Of a DNA stretch of 64,000 nucleotides, positions 8,882 to 17,046 are shown piece by piece (positions within the stretch are counted from its first letter, which is position 1; each line of letters begins with the position of its first letter). Below the pieces are notes generated by a model. It was not told where the DNA came from. It saw only the letters and a program-made list of their open reading frames with translations, and did not search any database. Made by a program: the position numbers and the translations under genes. This stretch comes from Lachnospiraceae bacterium (GTDB lineage Bacteria; Bacillota; Clostridia; Lachnospirales; Lachnospiraceae): positions 62,001 through 126,000 of the forward strand of contig JAEENO010000032.1 in the NCBI GenBank assembly GCA_016283755.1. The letters are read 5' to 3'.

Positions 8882-10225
8882 TTAAAAAGGAAATTTCATT
8901 CTTCCCTTTTTGCCCATCATGTTCGGCATCTGCTTCATCATCTTCTGCATCTGCTCGAACTGTTTGACAAGGCGGTTGACTTCCGCGATGTCAACTCCGG
9001 CGCCACGCGCGATTCTGTTCTTTCTGCTCGGATTAAGGAGCTTAGGATTTCTTCTCTCCTTAACCGTCATTGAGAATATAATTGCTTCCACTCTGGCGAG
9101 CTTCTTCTCATCAACAGCATTCTCAAGCTGTGCTGTATTAATCTGACCGCCGAGTCCTAAGCCCGGAAGCATCGAAAGAATTGATGAAAGGCCGCCCATT
9201 TTTCTCATCTGCTTCATTGATTCAAGGTAATCCTCAAAATCAAATTCGCCCTTCTTCATCTTCTTGTCAAGCTTAGCAGCAGCTTCCTCATCTATCGCAT
9301 CTTCAGCCTTCTCGATAAGGGTAAGTACATCACCCATTCCGAGGATTCTTGATGCCATTCTATCTGGGTAAAACTGCTCTAAATCAGAGAGCTTTTCTCC
9401 CATACCTACGTAGAAGATTGGCTTACCGGTTACGGCTCTGATTGATAATGCAGCACCGCCTCTTGTATCACCGTCAAGCTTGGTAAGTACGACACCGTCG
9501 ATTCCGACTACTTCATCAAACTTAGAAGCTACATTAACGGCTTCCTGACCGGTCATCGCATCAACTACGAGGACGGTCTGATTAACGGTTACAGCGCTTT
9601 TGATATCAACAAGCTCCTGCATCATATCGTCATCAACCTGAAGACGTCCCGCTGTATCTAAGTAAATAACGTTATGTCCGTTCTTTGCGGCATATTCAAT
9701 TGCATGCTCTGCAATCTCTGCAGGCTTATGGTCAGTTCCTTCTTCGAAGACATCAACGCCCATCTTCTGTCCGTTGATCTTCAACTGCTCGATAGCTGCA
9801 GGCCTGTAGACGTCAAGTCCTACAAGCAAAGGTTTCTTGCCCTTAGACTTCATCTTGCCCGCAAGCTTGGCTGCGGTTGTTGTCTTACCTGCACCTTGGA
9901 GACCTGCCATCATGATAACGGTAGTTCTTCCATGCTCTATCTTAATCTCGGTTGTCTCCGAGCCCATAAGCTTGATCATTTCTTCGTTAACGATCTTAAT
10001 TACCATCTGTCCCGGATTAAGACCGTTCATTACGTCCTGACCGACTGCGCGCTCTTCAACATCTTTGACGAACTGCTTAACTACTTTAAAGTTAACATCC
10101 GCTTCAAGAAGTGCCATCTTGACTTCCTTCATTGCGGCATGTACGTCTTCTTCCTTAAGTACGCCCTTACCGCGAAGGTTTTTGAACACATTCGTCAGTT
10201 TTTCTGTAAGGCTGTCAAATGCCAT
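8882..10225 (-). CDS. ffh: Signal recognition particle protein Ffh
   Basis: A 447-residue SRP54 protein that recognises signal sequences on nascent chains and delivers them to FtsY at the membrane. N domain at 1-90; G domain with GLQGAGKTTTAAKLAG (about 107-122), DVYRPAA, DTAGRL and TKLDGD; Met-rich M domain from about 300 with many Met pairs (MKQMRKMGG, FEQMQKMMKQMPNMM). It follows ylxM, the usual partner, and precedes rpsP. Confidence 0.98.
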   Translation of the reverse strand: MAFDSLTEKLTNVFKNLRGKGVLKEEDVHAAMKEVKMALLEADVNFKVVKQFVKDVEERAVGQDVMNGLNPGQMVIKIVNEEMIKLMGSETTEIKIEHGRTTVIMMAGLQGAGKTTTAAKLAGKMKSKGKKPLLVGLDVYRPAAIEQLKINGQKMGVDVFEEGTDHKPAEIAEHAIEYAAKNGHNVIYLDTAGRLQVDDDMMQELVDIKSAVTVNQTVLVVDAMTGQEAVNVASKFDEVVGIDGVVLTKLDGDTRGGAALSIRAVTGKPIFYVGMGEKLSDLEQFYPDRMASRILGMGDVLTLIEKAEDAIDEEAAAKLDKKMKKGEFDFEDYLESMKQMRKMGGLSSILSMLPGLGLGGQINTAQLENAVDEKKLARVEAIIFSMTVKERRNPKLLNPSRKNRIARGAGVDIAEVNRLVKQFEQMQKMMKQMPNMMGKKGRMKFPF

Positions 10226-10299
10226 ATCTAACCTCTGTAAATCTATAATTCTAACATCGTGCCACCCTTAATCCCCACACATTACAGGTCTTAATTGGG

Positions 10300-10665
10300 T
10301 TACAGCTCTTCGAGTATCTCGTTACTAAGCTTTCGAATCGCTAAGATTCGTGCATCCTTGCTGTCTTGCTCTATCTCAGCCGCAATCTCGTCAATCTTCT
10401 CGATTTTCTTTCGCATATCCTTAAACTTAGCGACAAGATGCAGTTTTTCTTCGTATTCTTCAAGCGCTTTATTGCATCGCTTCAAGATATCATGCACGCC
10501 CTGGCGTGAGATTCCTTCTGTTGCTGCTATTTCCGAAAGTGACAAATCCTCAAATACCGCTGCTTCATATATGCCTCTCTGGTGTTCGTTAAGAAGCTCG
10601 CCGTAGAAGTCATACAGAAGGCTCATATCATAGATTTTCTTGATTTCTTCGCTTTCCGGAGTCAT
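10300..10665 (-). CDS. ylxM: YlxM/p13-like helix-turn-helix protein
   Basis: A 121-residue protein of the YlxM/p13 family, a sigma-region-4-like helix-turn-helix protein encoded upstream of ffh in many Firmicutes. LLYDFYGELLNEHQRGIYEAAVFEDLSLSEIAATEGISRQGVHDILKR carries the helix-turn-helix; the rest is a basic coiled helix. Its effect on SRP is suggested but unsettled in the literature. First gene of the minus-strand SRP block. Confidence 0.93.
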   Translation of the reverse strand: MTPESEEIKKIYDMSLLYDFYGELLNEHQRGIYEAAVFEDLSLSEIAATEGISRQGVHDILKRCNKALEEYEEKLHLVAKFKDMRKKIEKIDEIAAEIEQDSKDARILAIRKLSNEILEEL

Positions 10666-10775
10666 TTCGCACCTCGTTGTAAAGTATTTTTCCTTTACAC
10701 AACAATGCTATTTTACACGCTTTGTATCAGCCTGTCAAGTATTTTTTCTTGACAGTTAAATATTCCTACCGGACA

Positions 10776-10914
10776 TCGCCGAATACATATATTTCCTCGC
10801 GGGCACGTTCGCACTAAATGGTCCCTCGTTGCGACGCATAAGCTGCTAAAATACAGCAGCTTATGTGTCGACGGGTCCCAATTACCCGCTTCGTGAAATT
10901 ATGTATTCGACGAT
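10776..10914. repeat. Long imperfect inverted repeat in the ylxM / acpT-like intergenic gap
   Basis: The 312-nt gap between the divergent ylxM and phosphopantetheinyl transferase genes has no reading frame of note but holds a 139-nt foldback. The inner part is a perfect 11-bp stem, CATAAGCTGCT and AGCAGCTTATG with a 7-nt loop, extended outward by GCGAC/GTCG-like pairing. The outer arms (TCGCCGAATACATA near 10777 and TATGTATTCGACGA near 10900) also pair. It could be a small non-autonomous repeat or a structured leader; no terminal duplication was identified. Confidence 0.6.
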
Positions 10915-10977
10915 TGTGTATCTATATATTAAGTATTACAATAATACTATAACTGTTCAAAGAAAAAGTAGGATTAT

Positions 10978-11529
10978 ATGAATTATTGTTACGCATATTA
11001 CAAGATAGAATTGAATACATCCGGTAAAAAAGCTCTGCACGACGAAGCGTACACATTACTCGATAAGTTATTATGCGATAAGCTTGGCACAGGGCTTGAT
11101 TCGTATGGAGAAATCAAGACTAACGACTGCGGCAAGCCTTATTTTGTCAATGAAAAAGCTCCGCATTATAACATATCTCATACCAAGGGCGGCGTTATGG
11201 TCGGAATCGCATCATCTGAAATCGGTGTCGATATCGAACACGCGCGCCCGATTCACGGAAGTCTCTTCGCAAGATGCTTCTCCGCTAACGACCTAGCTTT
11301 CATAGATACAATCAATCTTAATACCGCTCCACTTATTCCGTGGACATATAAAGAAGCCTATCTAAAAGCTCTCGGCACAGGAATAAAAGGGACCGCCATG
11401 CTCCAAGGCATCAATATGCCTCTAGACCACAGCGATCCCGACTTTTCATTTGAATACTTCACCGATTCCGACTTCGCGGGTTGCGTCTATGTCACATCCA
11501 AAGTTCCTATTGAAATTACACGAATATAA
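10978..11529 (+). CDS. 4'-phosphopantetheinyl transferase (Sfp/AcpT superfamily)
   Basis: A 183-residue Sfp-type enzyme that moves the phosphopantetheine arm of coenzyme A onto carrier proteins. The two metal/CoA motifs are present: GVDIEHARPI (about 80-89) and WTYKEAYLKALGTGIKG (about 122-138), plus the upstream YFVNEKAPHYNISHTKGG substrate-loop region. It is short and is the only plus-strand gene in the first 32 kb. No polyketide or nonribosomal peptide gene is adjacent, so it may serve the fatty-acid carrier protein or a distant cluster. Confidence 0.9.
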   Translation: MNYCYAYYKIELNTSGKKALHDEAYTLLDKLLCDKLGTGLDSYGEIKTNDCGKPYFVNEKAPHYNISHTKGGVMVGIASSEIGVDIEHARPIHGSLFARCFSANDLAFIDTINLNTAPLIPWTYKEAYLKALGTGIKGTAMLQGINMPLDHSDPDFSFEYFTDSDFAGCVYVTSKVPIEITRI

Positions 11530-11540
11530 GAAACTAGCTC

Positions 11541-11762
11541 TTACACCGTTTTCTCTTCCCAGGACATGCTCAGTTTCCTCTTCTTTTTTACGCACTCAAC
11601 CAAATAAAGATTAATAAGCGTCTGGTACGGAATACCTGTAGTCACAGCTTCTTCCTTAAAATAGTCAATCACCATCGGAGTAAGCTTAATCGTAACTTGC
11701 TTCTTTAAATCCTTCGCATATGAATTCTTCTTACCTTTTGAAAAATCATATTCTTCTCTCAT
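11541..11762 (-). CDS. brnA: BrnA-type antitoxin
   Basis: A 73-residue antitoxin. The start at 11762 (MREEYDFSKGKKNSYAK) is chosen because GGAGAGGTGATGAT precedes it; a longer frame overlaps brnT. KKQVTIKLTPMVIDYFKEEAVTTGIPYQTLINLYLVECV is a ribbon-helix-helix-like DNA-binding part typical of BrnA, which both neutralises BrnT and represses the operon. The gene is 4 nt after brnT, so toxin is first, the normal order for this family. Confidence 0.88.
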   Translation of the reverse strand: MREEYDFSKGKKNSYAKDLKKQVTIKLTPMVIDYFKEEAVTTGIPYQTLINLYLVECVKKKRKLSMSWEEKTV

Positions 11763-11766
11763 ATCA

Positions 11767-12057
11767 TCACCTCTCCAATCGCTCATTATATTGTTTTATC
11801 TCAGTTCTTGTAGCTTTTCTCGCAGATATAATTCTTATTATTGAATCATTTGCTCTATAGCAATGAACAACAACCAGCATATTTCCCTCAAAACTAAAAC
11901 CAAGAATAATAAAACGCTCCTCATCTTCTGAATGATCCGGATCGGTAATTAATAAAGCTTCATCATCAAAAAACACCGTTCTTGCCTCTTCAAATGAAAC
12001 TCCATGTTTTTCTTGATTAGTTCTGTTTTTCCTTTCATCCCATTCAAATAAAAACAT
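11767..12057 (-). CDS. brnT: BrnT-type ribonuclease toxin
   Basis: A 96-residue BrnT family toxin, a RelE-like ribonuclease fold that blocks translation when free. Family marks: FEWDERKNRTNQEKHGVSFEEA, ALLITDPDHSEDEERFIILGFS, VVVHCYR and the basic IRIISARKATRTEIKQY end. Length is standard. First gene of the pair, with a consensus promoter 18 nt upstream of the start. Chromosomal stray location with no other mobile genes nearby. Confidence 0.93.
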   Translation of the reverse strand: MFLFEWDERKNRTNQEKHGVSFEEARTVFFDDEALLITDPDHSEDEERFIILGFSFEGNMLVVVHCYRANDSIIRIISARKATRTEIKQYNERLER

Positions 12058-12074
12058 TTAGTTCTCCTTTCATA

Positions 12075-12111
12075 ATTATATTATAATTATAATATATTGT
12101 CAAATGACAAT
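12075..12111 (-). promoter_or_regulatory. brnTA promoter with overlapping operator
   Basis: On the minus strand, TTGACA (12098-12103) and TATAAT (12075-12080) are both perfect consensus hexamers with a 17-nt spacer. The -35 lies inside a 7-bp palindrome, ATTGTCA-AA-TGACAAT (12096-12111), a likely binding site for BrnA autorepression. Confidence 0.85.
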
Positions 12112-12250
12112 AATAATCCCTCACAGGTTCATTTAATGGAAAATAAGCAACCGGAATCGATTGCTTGATGAATAAAATAAAGAATTATTTTACTCTGTGC
12201 TGATGATTATATCAGACAATCATTTTTCTTACAAGTATCCCCTTCAATAA

Positions 12251-12288
12251 AAAAACAGTTGGTCGTTATGTACCGACCAACTGTTTTT
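12251..12288 (-). terminator. Terminator after the papain-like gene
   Basis: A stem of about 14 bp (AAACAGTTGGTCG pairing with CGACCAACTGTTT) with A and T flanks on both sides, just past the stop of the minus-strand gene that ends at 12297. Confidence 0.88.
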
Positions 12289-12296
12289 CATAATAT

Positions 12297-14099
12297 CTAT
12301 TTAGTTACCGTAATCTTCTTACCTGCAGATAAATTGCTCTGCTTTCCGTCACGGTTTGCCCGTACCTTATAATAATATGAAGCACCCTTTTTAGCGTTCT
12401 TATCGATAAAAACAGTTGTTTTTGTATTTCCAATCCACTTATACGCCTTACCCGGATCGGCTCTATAGATACTATAACTATCACGCTTAACTACCGAACA
12501 AGTAATCTTCACCTGGCCGGCAGTTGTATTCTCAAGCTTTTTGATATATGGGGCAGCTATTTTAACTTCAGCAGTCTTTTCAATCGAAGTTCCTTCTCTA
12601 TTGCCGGAGAAAGGCACTACTTTATAAGAATATGTACATCCAAGCTTTACTTTTGTATCTGTGTATTTCGTCACACTATTATCTACAGTAGTAACTAATG
12701 TATACACTGTCTTGGTGTTTTTAATTTCCTTACGATAGATATCATATCCTTCAGCATTTTTGTCCCTATTCCATGTCAAAGTGAGCTTTGATTCTTCATT
12801 GTTCTTAATATTAAGCGAGTCCAATACCCAGCCACCGTCAACGATTTTCTTATTGTGACCATTACGTACTCTCACAGAAATAACCAACGGTTTATCACCA
12901 CAATCTTTCCACTTCCCATCATCACAAATACAAGTTCGATTATGCCCCTTTTGAGTAGTTACCGCTGTTACCACGTCTACTCGTCTATTAAAATCAATTA
13001 TTACAGCTATATTATCGCCCTTATTAATGTTAACCATGTTTCTAAGCTCAAGAGCATTAAACTGTTTTTCTTCACCCGGACGCATCTTAACTCCGCTTTC
13101 TTCATAGATTAAGTCCATATTACGAGAATTAAGATCATTAACAAAGTCAATATTACTTTCAGAATTGGTATCGTATTCGTTACGGCACTTATATACACGT
13201 ATCGTTGCATATATCGTATCGTTTACGTCATAAGTACCTACCAGGATACTTGTCAATGTCTGGTCAGCTATCGCCTTAAAATATATAGCAGCTGAAGTCG
13301 CATTGCATTTTTCACAGTCACTGCTACCATATTGATAATTAAAATCCTGATATTCACCCGGAGCAGCTATGTATGAATAAGCAAATCTATTTCGTTTGAG
13401 TATATTGCAATCATAATAAGAAAGATAAAAATACCCGCCATTCATCAAATCCTCAGGAATCGGACAGTAAGTATTGACTTCTCCCGGTGTTCTGACTATC
13501 CAAGCGCCATCTCCCGATGGTGTTGTAGCAAAATTATCTTTACTAAAATTATCATCCCAGCCAATAATTTCAAAACCTATCTTTGCAAGATGACTATTAT
13601 CTTTTGACTGATACAAAGCTTTGGTTTCTTCATTATAGTAATCTTTGCCGTCTTTATATATCCAAAAATCCACGCATGCGGAACCATAAGTCATAATCTG
13701 ATTCTTCAACGAATCTCGACTTGCAATCGAAGAACCAAACGCTTCTTTGATTCGGATATATTCATCAGAAGTACCCTTAATCAAAAATTTAGCTGTATAA
13801 TCAGAATAAGGGAATTGTGTCCACTGTCTATCAGCAGCATTATTATTCTCTAATTCGAATTTTCCCCAGCCTGCTTTAAGAGCATTACTTTCCAGTGACT
13901 GTGCAATTGTTATAGCTCTTGAGTTATCACCTGTTGAAACAAATCTCAAAGGAGTCACAAGATTATAATCTCTTAAATCGTACTTTTCCGGCAAGCCTGA
14001 TGACGCTTTCACATACGCATCACTGTTGCCAACCGAAAACATTAATCCGCTAAAAATTAAAGTTAATATCAGCAATGCAGCAATTACTCTTCTCTTCAT
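12297..14099 (-). CDS. Secreted papain-fold (C1A-like) pseudo-peptidase with C-terminal Fn3-like domains
   Basis: A 600-residue exported protein with a signal peptide (about 1-28). After it, LPEKYDLRDYNLVTP is the usual opening of Clostridial secreted C1A peptidases with a lectin-like domain. The next block, which normally reads Q-G-x-C-G-x-C-W, is instead LRFVSTGDNSRAITIAQS, with no Cys. The His block reads HLAKIGFEIIGWDDNFS without His seven residues before the Trp, and the Asn block is GAWIVRTPGE instead of V-K-N-S-W-G. All three catalytic residues seem lost, while the frame is intact. Residues about 235-420 look like the lectin-like domain (two Cys in SDCEKCNA). The end (about 425-600) has two fibronectin-III-like domains. 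Probably a surface binding protein; substrate unknown. Confidence 0.75.
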   Translation of the reverse strand: MKRRVIAALLILTLIFSGLMFSVGNSDAYVKASSGLPEKYDLRDYNLVTPLRFVSTGDNSRAITIAQSLESNALKAGWGKFELENNNAADRQWTQFPYSDYTAKFLIKGTSDEYIRIKEAFGSSIASRDSLKNQIMTYGSACVDFWIYKDGKDYYNEETKALYQSKDNSHLAKIGFEIIGWDDNFSKDNFATTPSGDGAWIVRTPGEVNTYCPIPEDLMNGGYFYLSYYDCNILKRNRFAYSYIAAPGEYQDFNYQYGSSDCEKCNATSAAIYFKAIADQTLTSILVGTYDVNDTIYATIRVYKCRNEYDTNSESNIDFVNDLNSRNMDLIYEESGVKMRPGEEKQFNALELRNMVNINKGDNIAVIIDFNRRVDVVTAVTTQKGHNRTCICDDGKWKDCGDKPLVISVRVRNGHNKKIVDGGWVLDSLNIKNNEESKLTLTWNRDKNAEGYDIYRKEIKNTKTVYTLVTTVDNSVTKYTDTKVKLGCTYSYKVVPFSGNREGTSIEKTAEVKIAAPYIKKLENTTAGQVKITCSVVKRDSYSIYRADPGKAYKWIGNTKTTVFIDKNAKKGASYYYKVRANRDGKQSNLSAGKKITVTK

Positions 14100-14167
14100 T
14101 ATTTCTTCTCCTCTTAAAAATCTATTTCGTTGCCATCATACAACAATGTGTAAATCCACATAAACAT

Positions 14168-14186
14168 TATATATATATATATATAT
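14168..14186. repeat. TA dinucleotide tract
   Basis: About nine and a half TA units upstream of the papain-like gene, in the gap before the CotH terminator. Such tracts can vary in length between strains and could affect promoter spacing, but no promoter hexamers were assigned around it. Confidence 0.8.
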
Positions 14187-14264
14187 GCAAGTTCAATATA
14201 TAATATATCCCATTATAGAACGCACTCATGGATTGTTCTTAAATTGGAATCGACCCTTATTTCA

Positions 14265-14314
14265 CAAAAAGTCCTGCGATAAAGCAGATGGGCTTCATCT
14301 GCTTTATGCAGGAC
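14265..14314 (-). terminator. Terminator after the CotH gene
   Basis: A very long stem: GTCCTGC-ATAAAGCAGATG pairs with CATCTGCTTTAT-GCAGGAC (14271-14314) and is followed on the minus strand by CTTTTTG. Ends the VTC-DUF4956-CotH transcript. Confidence 0.9.
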
Positions 14315-14341
14315 GTATTCTTTTATTCGGGTTTTCTATAT

Positions 14342-16141
14342 TTAGTTTTTCTTTTTATAGAAGAATGCTATACACAGGCCTGCAAGGAGTGCTGCAAGGC
14401 TTGCTCCAAGTAATATCCAAGTTCCGGTAGAAGAAGTTCCGTTACTTGTTCCTGATTCTCCGTTACCCGGGAACTGTCCTCCCGGGAATTCCCCGTTAAA
14501 TCCGGCGTTACCGCTTGCGCTTTCGCCTCCGCCATTCGGCATATCAGGAGGATTTTCTCCATCACTTCCACCGGGTGGTGTTGGTGGATTACCATCAGTT
14601 CCATCAGGCGGTGTTGGCAGATTTCCATCGTTTCCGTCCTGACCTCCCCGGCCGCCTTGACCTCCTTGACCTCCCTGGCCGCCCGGGCCTCCTTGACCTC
14701 CCTGGCCGCCCGGGCCTCCGCCGTTACCCATAGATCCCATATCGCTTATACTAAGATTGCTTGCATCGATAAAAGCGCTTTTATCCTCGCTTTGTGCTTC
14801 GGAAGTTGAAGGAATTGTTCCGTCAAGCTGTCCTCTAACACTTTCTGCTCTTAACTCGCAGAATTCTTTTAAAGCTGCCACGCCTTCGGTAAACTCTTCA
14901 TAAGTACAGAACTTAGTCGGATCAGACTCTACGTATGATACAATCATCTCATACGTTGAATCTATAAGCTCGGATACATATCCGCTTTCAAAGTACTCTT
15001 CAATAAATTTCAAGAAATACTGATGATAAAGCTCTAAGTACTCTTCGTTATTGAATATCCATGCTATCATCGGTCTTGAATCCGTATCTCCGCCCGATAC
15101 CGGACTATCTATCGGATAATTAACAAGACTTGTCGCATCCGATCCGCCGATAAACCCGCCGAATGCCAGGTTGTAATCCCACGGAATCATTGACAATACG
15201 CCGTCTTCTTCGTATAGATAGTAGTTATGAATCATAGAGCCGGTGTAGCTGTCGAAGTTACATACGAAGTTATGAACCACGAAGTACTTAATAACCTCTT
15301 CTACATCAACGATGCTTTCAATATCAGTACCTTCATTAAGTGTCTTAAGCGATGCAATTAACCTGTCTTTATCGCTATCTGTCAAATCGGACTTAGCATT
15401 CTCAAAGATATTGGAATAGCTTGAGTATTCATCATCCGTATAGATAAGCTTCACATCCGATGAACCCCAGCCGGATTCAGATGATGCTACGTTACCGCCC
15501 ATACCTTTGCCGCCGCCCATGCTCATACTATCAGGCTTATAGAGTTCTCCGTCTGTTGAACTGCCGTATGTTCTGCTAAGGAAAGAATCCTCAATAGCTT
15601 CAACTGCAAGGTATAATCCCCAATCTTCTCCGTTAACGGTTATATATACAAAACTGCAAAGAGGTGCATCCACACCGTTTTCTCTCATCAATGTATATAC
15701 GAGATAATCCTTCATGTAGGTATTATCCTGAATAATATTATTGAGACTTAACTTATCAAGTCCATAGTATGTATTGGTATCATCGTAATGATCGAACTCA
15801 AGCTTAAAGCTGTAGCGATTGTTGCCATACTGGGCTACATTTGTAAGAGAGGTATTGCCCTTGGCGCGAATCGCCACATTCTTATATGCTTTACCGTCAA
15901 TTACAACAGTACAATCAGCATATTCCTCACTCGTAGCATTTGCCACAAATGAATCCCAGTCATCCATGACTATATCAATCGTATGTACCTTACCTGTATC
16001 AAAAAGCGTATCCTCATAAGCATACGACCTCGTTATGGACGTAGCCCCGAGAGATTCGGCGTTCATGAATATCGCCGTCACTGCTATCATTAAAACTGCA
16101 ATAATAGCGCAGATTCTATCGAAATACTTACTTGTAGACAT
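14342..16141 (-). CDS. CotH-family surface protein with Gly-rich stalk and C-terminal membrane anchor
   Basis: A 599-residue CotH family protein; CotH of Bacillus is an atypical protein kinase of spore coat proteins, but family members outside spores are of unknown substrate. An N-terminal signal/membrane segment (about 10-32) is followed by the CotH fold (about 45-440) with FKLEFDHYDDTNTYYGLDKLSLNN, RENGVDAPLCSFVYITVNGEDWGLYLAVEAI and IPWDYNLAFGG. Residues about 470-565 are Gly/Gln/Pro-rich tandem GGQGG-type repeats, then a membrane helix and KKKN end. No LPXTG motif. It follows DUF4956 and VTC genes, a recurring trio in Clostridia. Confidence 0.87.
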   Translation of the reverse strand: MSTSKYFDRICAIIAVLMIAVTAIFMNAESLGATSITRSYAYEDTLFDTGKVHTIDIVMDDWDSFVANATSEEYADCTVVIDGKAYKNVAIRAKGNTSLTNVAQYGNNRYSFKLEFDHYDDTNTYYGLDKLSLNNIIQDNTYMKDYLVYTLMRENGVDAPLCSFVYITVNGEDWGLYLAVEAIEDSFLSRTYGSSTDGELYKPDSMSMGGGKGMGGNVASSESGWGSSDVKLIYTDDEYSSYSNIFENAKSDLTDSDKDRLIASLKTLNEGTDIESIVDVEEVIKYFVVHNFVCNFDSYTGSMIHNYYLYEEDGVLSMIPWDYNLAFGGFIGGSDATSLVNYPIDSPVSGGDTDSRPMIAWIFNNEEYLELYHQYFLKFIEEYFESGYVSELIDSTYEMIVSYVESDPTKFCTYEEFTEGVAALKEFCELRAESVRGQLDGTIPSTSEAQSEDKSAFIDASNLSISDMGSMGNGGGPGGQGGQGGPGGQGGQGGQGGRGGQDGNDGNLPTPPDGTDGNPPTPPGGSDGENPPDMPNGGGESASGNAGFNGEFPGGQFPGNGESGTSNGTSSTGTWILLGASLAALLAGLCIAFFYKKKN

Positions 16142-16178
16142 ATTCTCACTTCCTTAATCTATTCTTTACGGATAACAC

Positions 16179-16319
16179 GAATTGTTCCACTCCCTTCGGA
16201 GTTCTCACAATTCTTCAACCATTCGAAATCCGCTAATTTGCTTCGCAAATTGCTACTTTCTCATGTTTGACAGGTCTTGAGGCTGTTAAGCGATGCATGC
16301 AAGCATGCTCGCTTACAGC
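16179..16319 (-). other. Three tandem hairpins between the DUF4956 and CotH genes
   Basis: The 190-nt gap inside the operon contains three foldbacks: 16179-16213 (GAATTGT..ACTCC / GGAGT..ACAATTC), 16233-16253 (AATTTG-CTTCG-CAAATT type) and 16282-16319 (GCTGTTAAGCGA..GCATGC / GCATGC..TCGCTTACAGC). No T run follows. They may tune expression of the surface protein against the two upstream genes by processing or attenuation. Confidence 0.55.
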
Positions 16320-16331
16320 TTCAATCCCTTG

Positions 16332-17003
16332 TTATCCCATGTAGTCTCCGTTATAGCTTACCAGTACGGCACTTCTTACTCCTGCCATATCTGCTAATGT
16401 ATTAATAAAGTCTGTATTGCTGTCTTTCATTCTTACTTCTACGTTAAGCTCGATTCTTTCCTTCATTGCAGTTTTACTCTTAACGACACATCTATTTGTT
16501 ACTTCTCTTAAGTAAGATACTGCGTTGTCTTCTGCCTGATGATCGTCGCACTGAACTACTACGATATATGGATTCAGATGAGCTTTTCTGTTAGCAAAAA
16601 TAAGTAATACAAGACCGATAAGTACCGAACCGAATACTGCAAGAGGTATCATGCCGGCTGCAAGTACGATTCCTGCCGCGATTGCCCAGAAGAGGAATGC
16701 TATATCAAGGGGCTCTTTAATTGCGGTTCTGAATCGTACAATTGATAATGCGCCGACCATACCAAGAGAAAGAACTACGTTACTCGTAACTGCAAGGATT
16801 ACAAAATTCGAAATCATTGTAAGTGCCACGAGTGTAACGCCGAAACTTGAGGAGTACATAACTCCCTGAAATGTCTTCTTGTAGATCAGGAAGATAAATA
16901 ATCCTATACAAAGTGATAAAAATACTGATAATATCATATCCAAGATGGATACGCTTGCAATGTTCTCCAAGAAACTTGATTTAAAAATATCACTGAATGT
17001 CAT
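16332..17003 (-). CDS. DUF4956 membrane protein
   Basis: A 223-residue protein with four to five predicted membrane helices in residues 20-150 and a soluble ferredoxin-like C-terminal part (about 155-223). The family signature is SLGMVGALSIVRFRTAIKEPLD (about 82-103). The function of DUF4956 is not known. It regularly neighbours VTC-type polyphosphate polymerases and CotH proteins, as here: 43 nt after the VTC gene and before CotH. A membrane partner in polyphosphate or phosphorylation chemistry is a guess from context. Confidence 0.88.
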   Translation of the reverse strand: MTFSDIFKSSFLENIASVSILDMILSVFLSLCIGLFIFLIYKKTFQGVMYSSSFGVTLVALTMISNFVILAVTSNVVLSLGMVGALSIVRFRTAIKEPLDIAFLFWAIAAGIVLAAGMIPLAVFGSVLIGLVLLIFANRKAHLNPYIVVVQCDDHQAEDNAVSYLREVTNRCVVKSKTAMKERIELNVEVRMKDSNTDFINTLADMAGVRSAVLVSYNGDYMG

Positions 17004-17046
17004 AATAATTTCTCCTTTTCTATAATTGAATCTTTAATTGACTTTA

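Noticed and set aside
9674-10231. Long plus-strand frame opposite ffh
   Set aside because: It is fully antisense to the well-recognised ffh gene, has no ribosome site and shows Cys-rich random-like composition.
12147-12168. Small hairpin AAGCAA...TTGCTT upstream of brnTA
   Set aside because: Six-base arms in A/T-rich DNA are not distinct from chance and no function fits.
14640-14720. Short tandem repeats resembling a CRISPR or satellite
   Set aside because: They are codon-level repeats for GGQGG in the CotH stalk, in frame and without spacer-like units.
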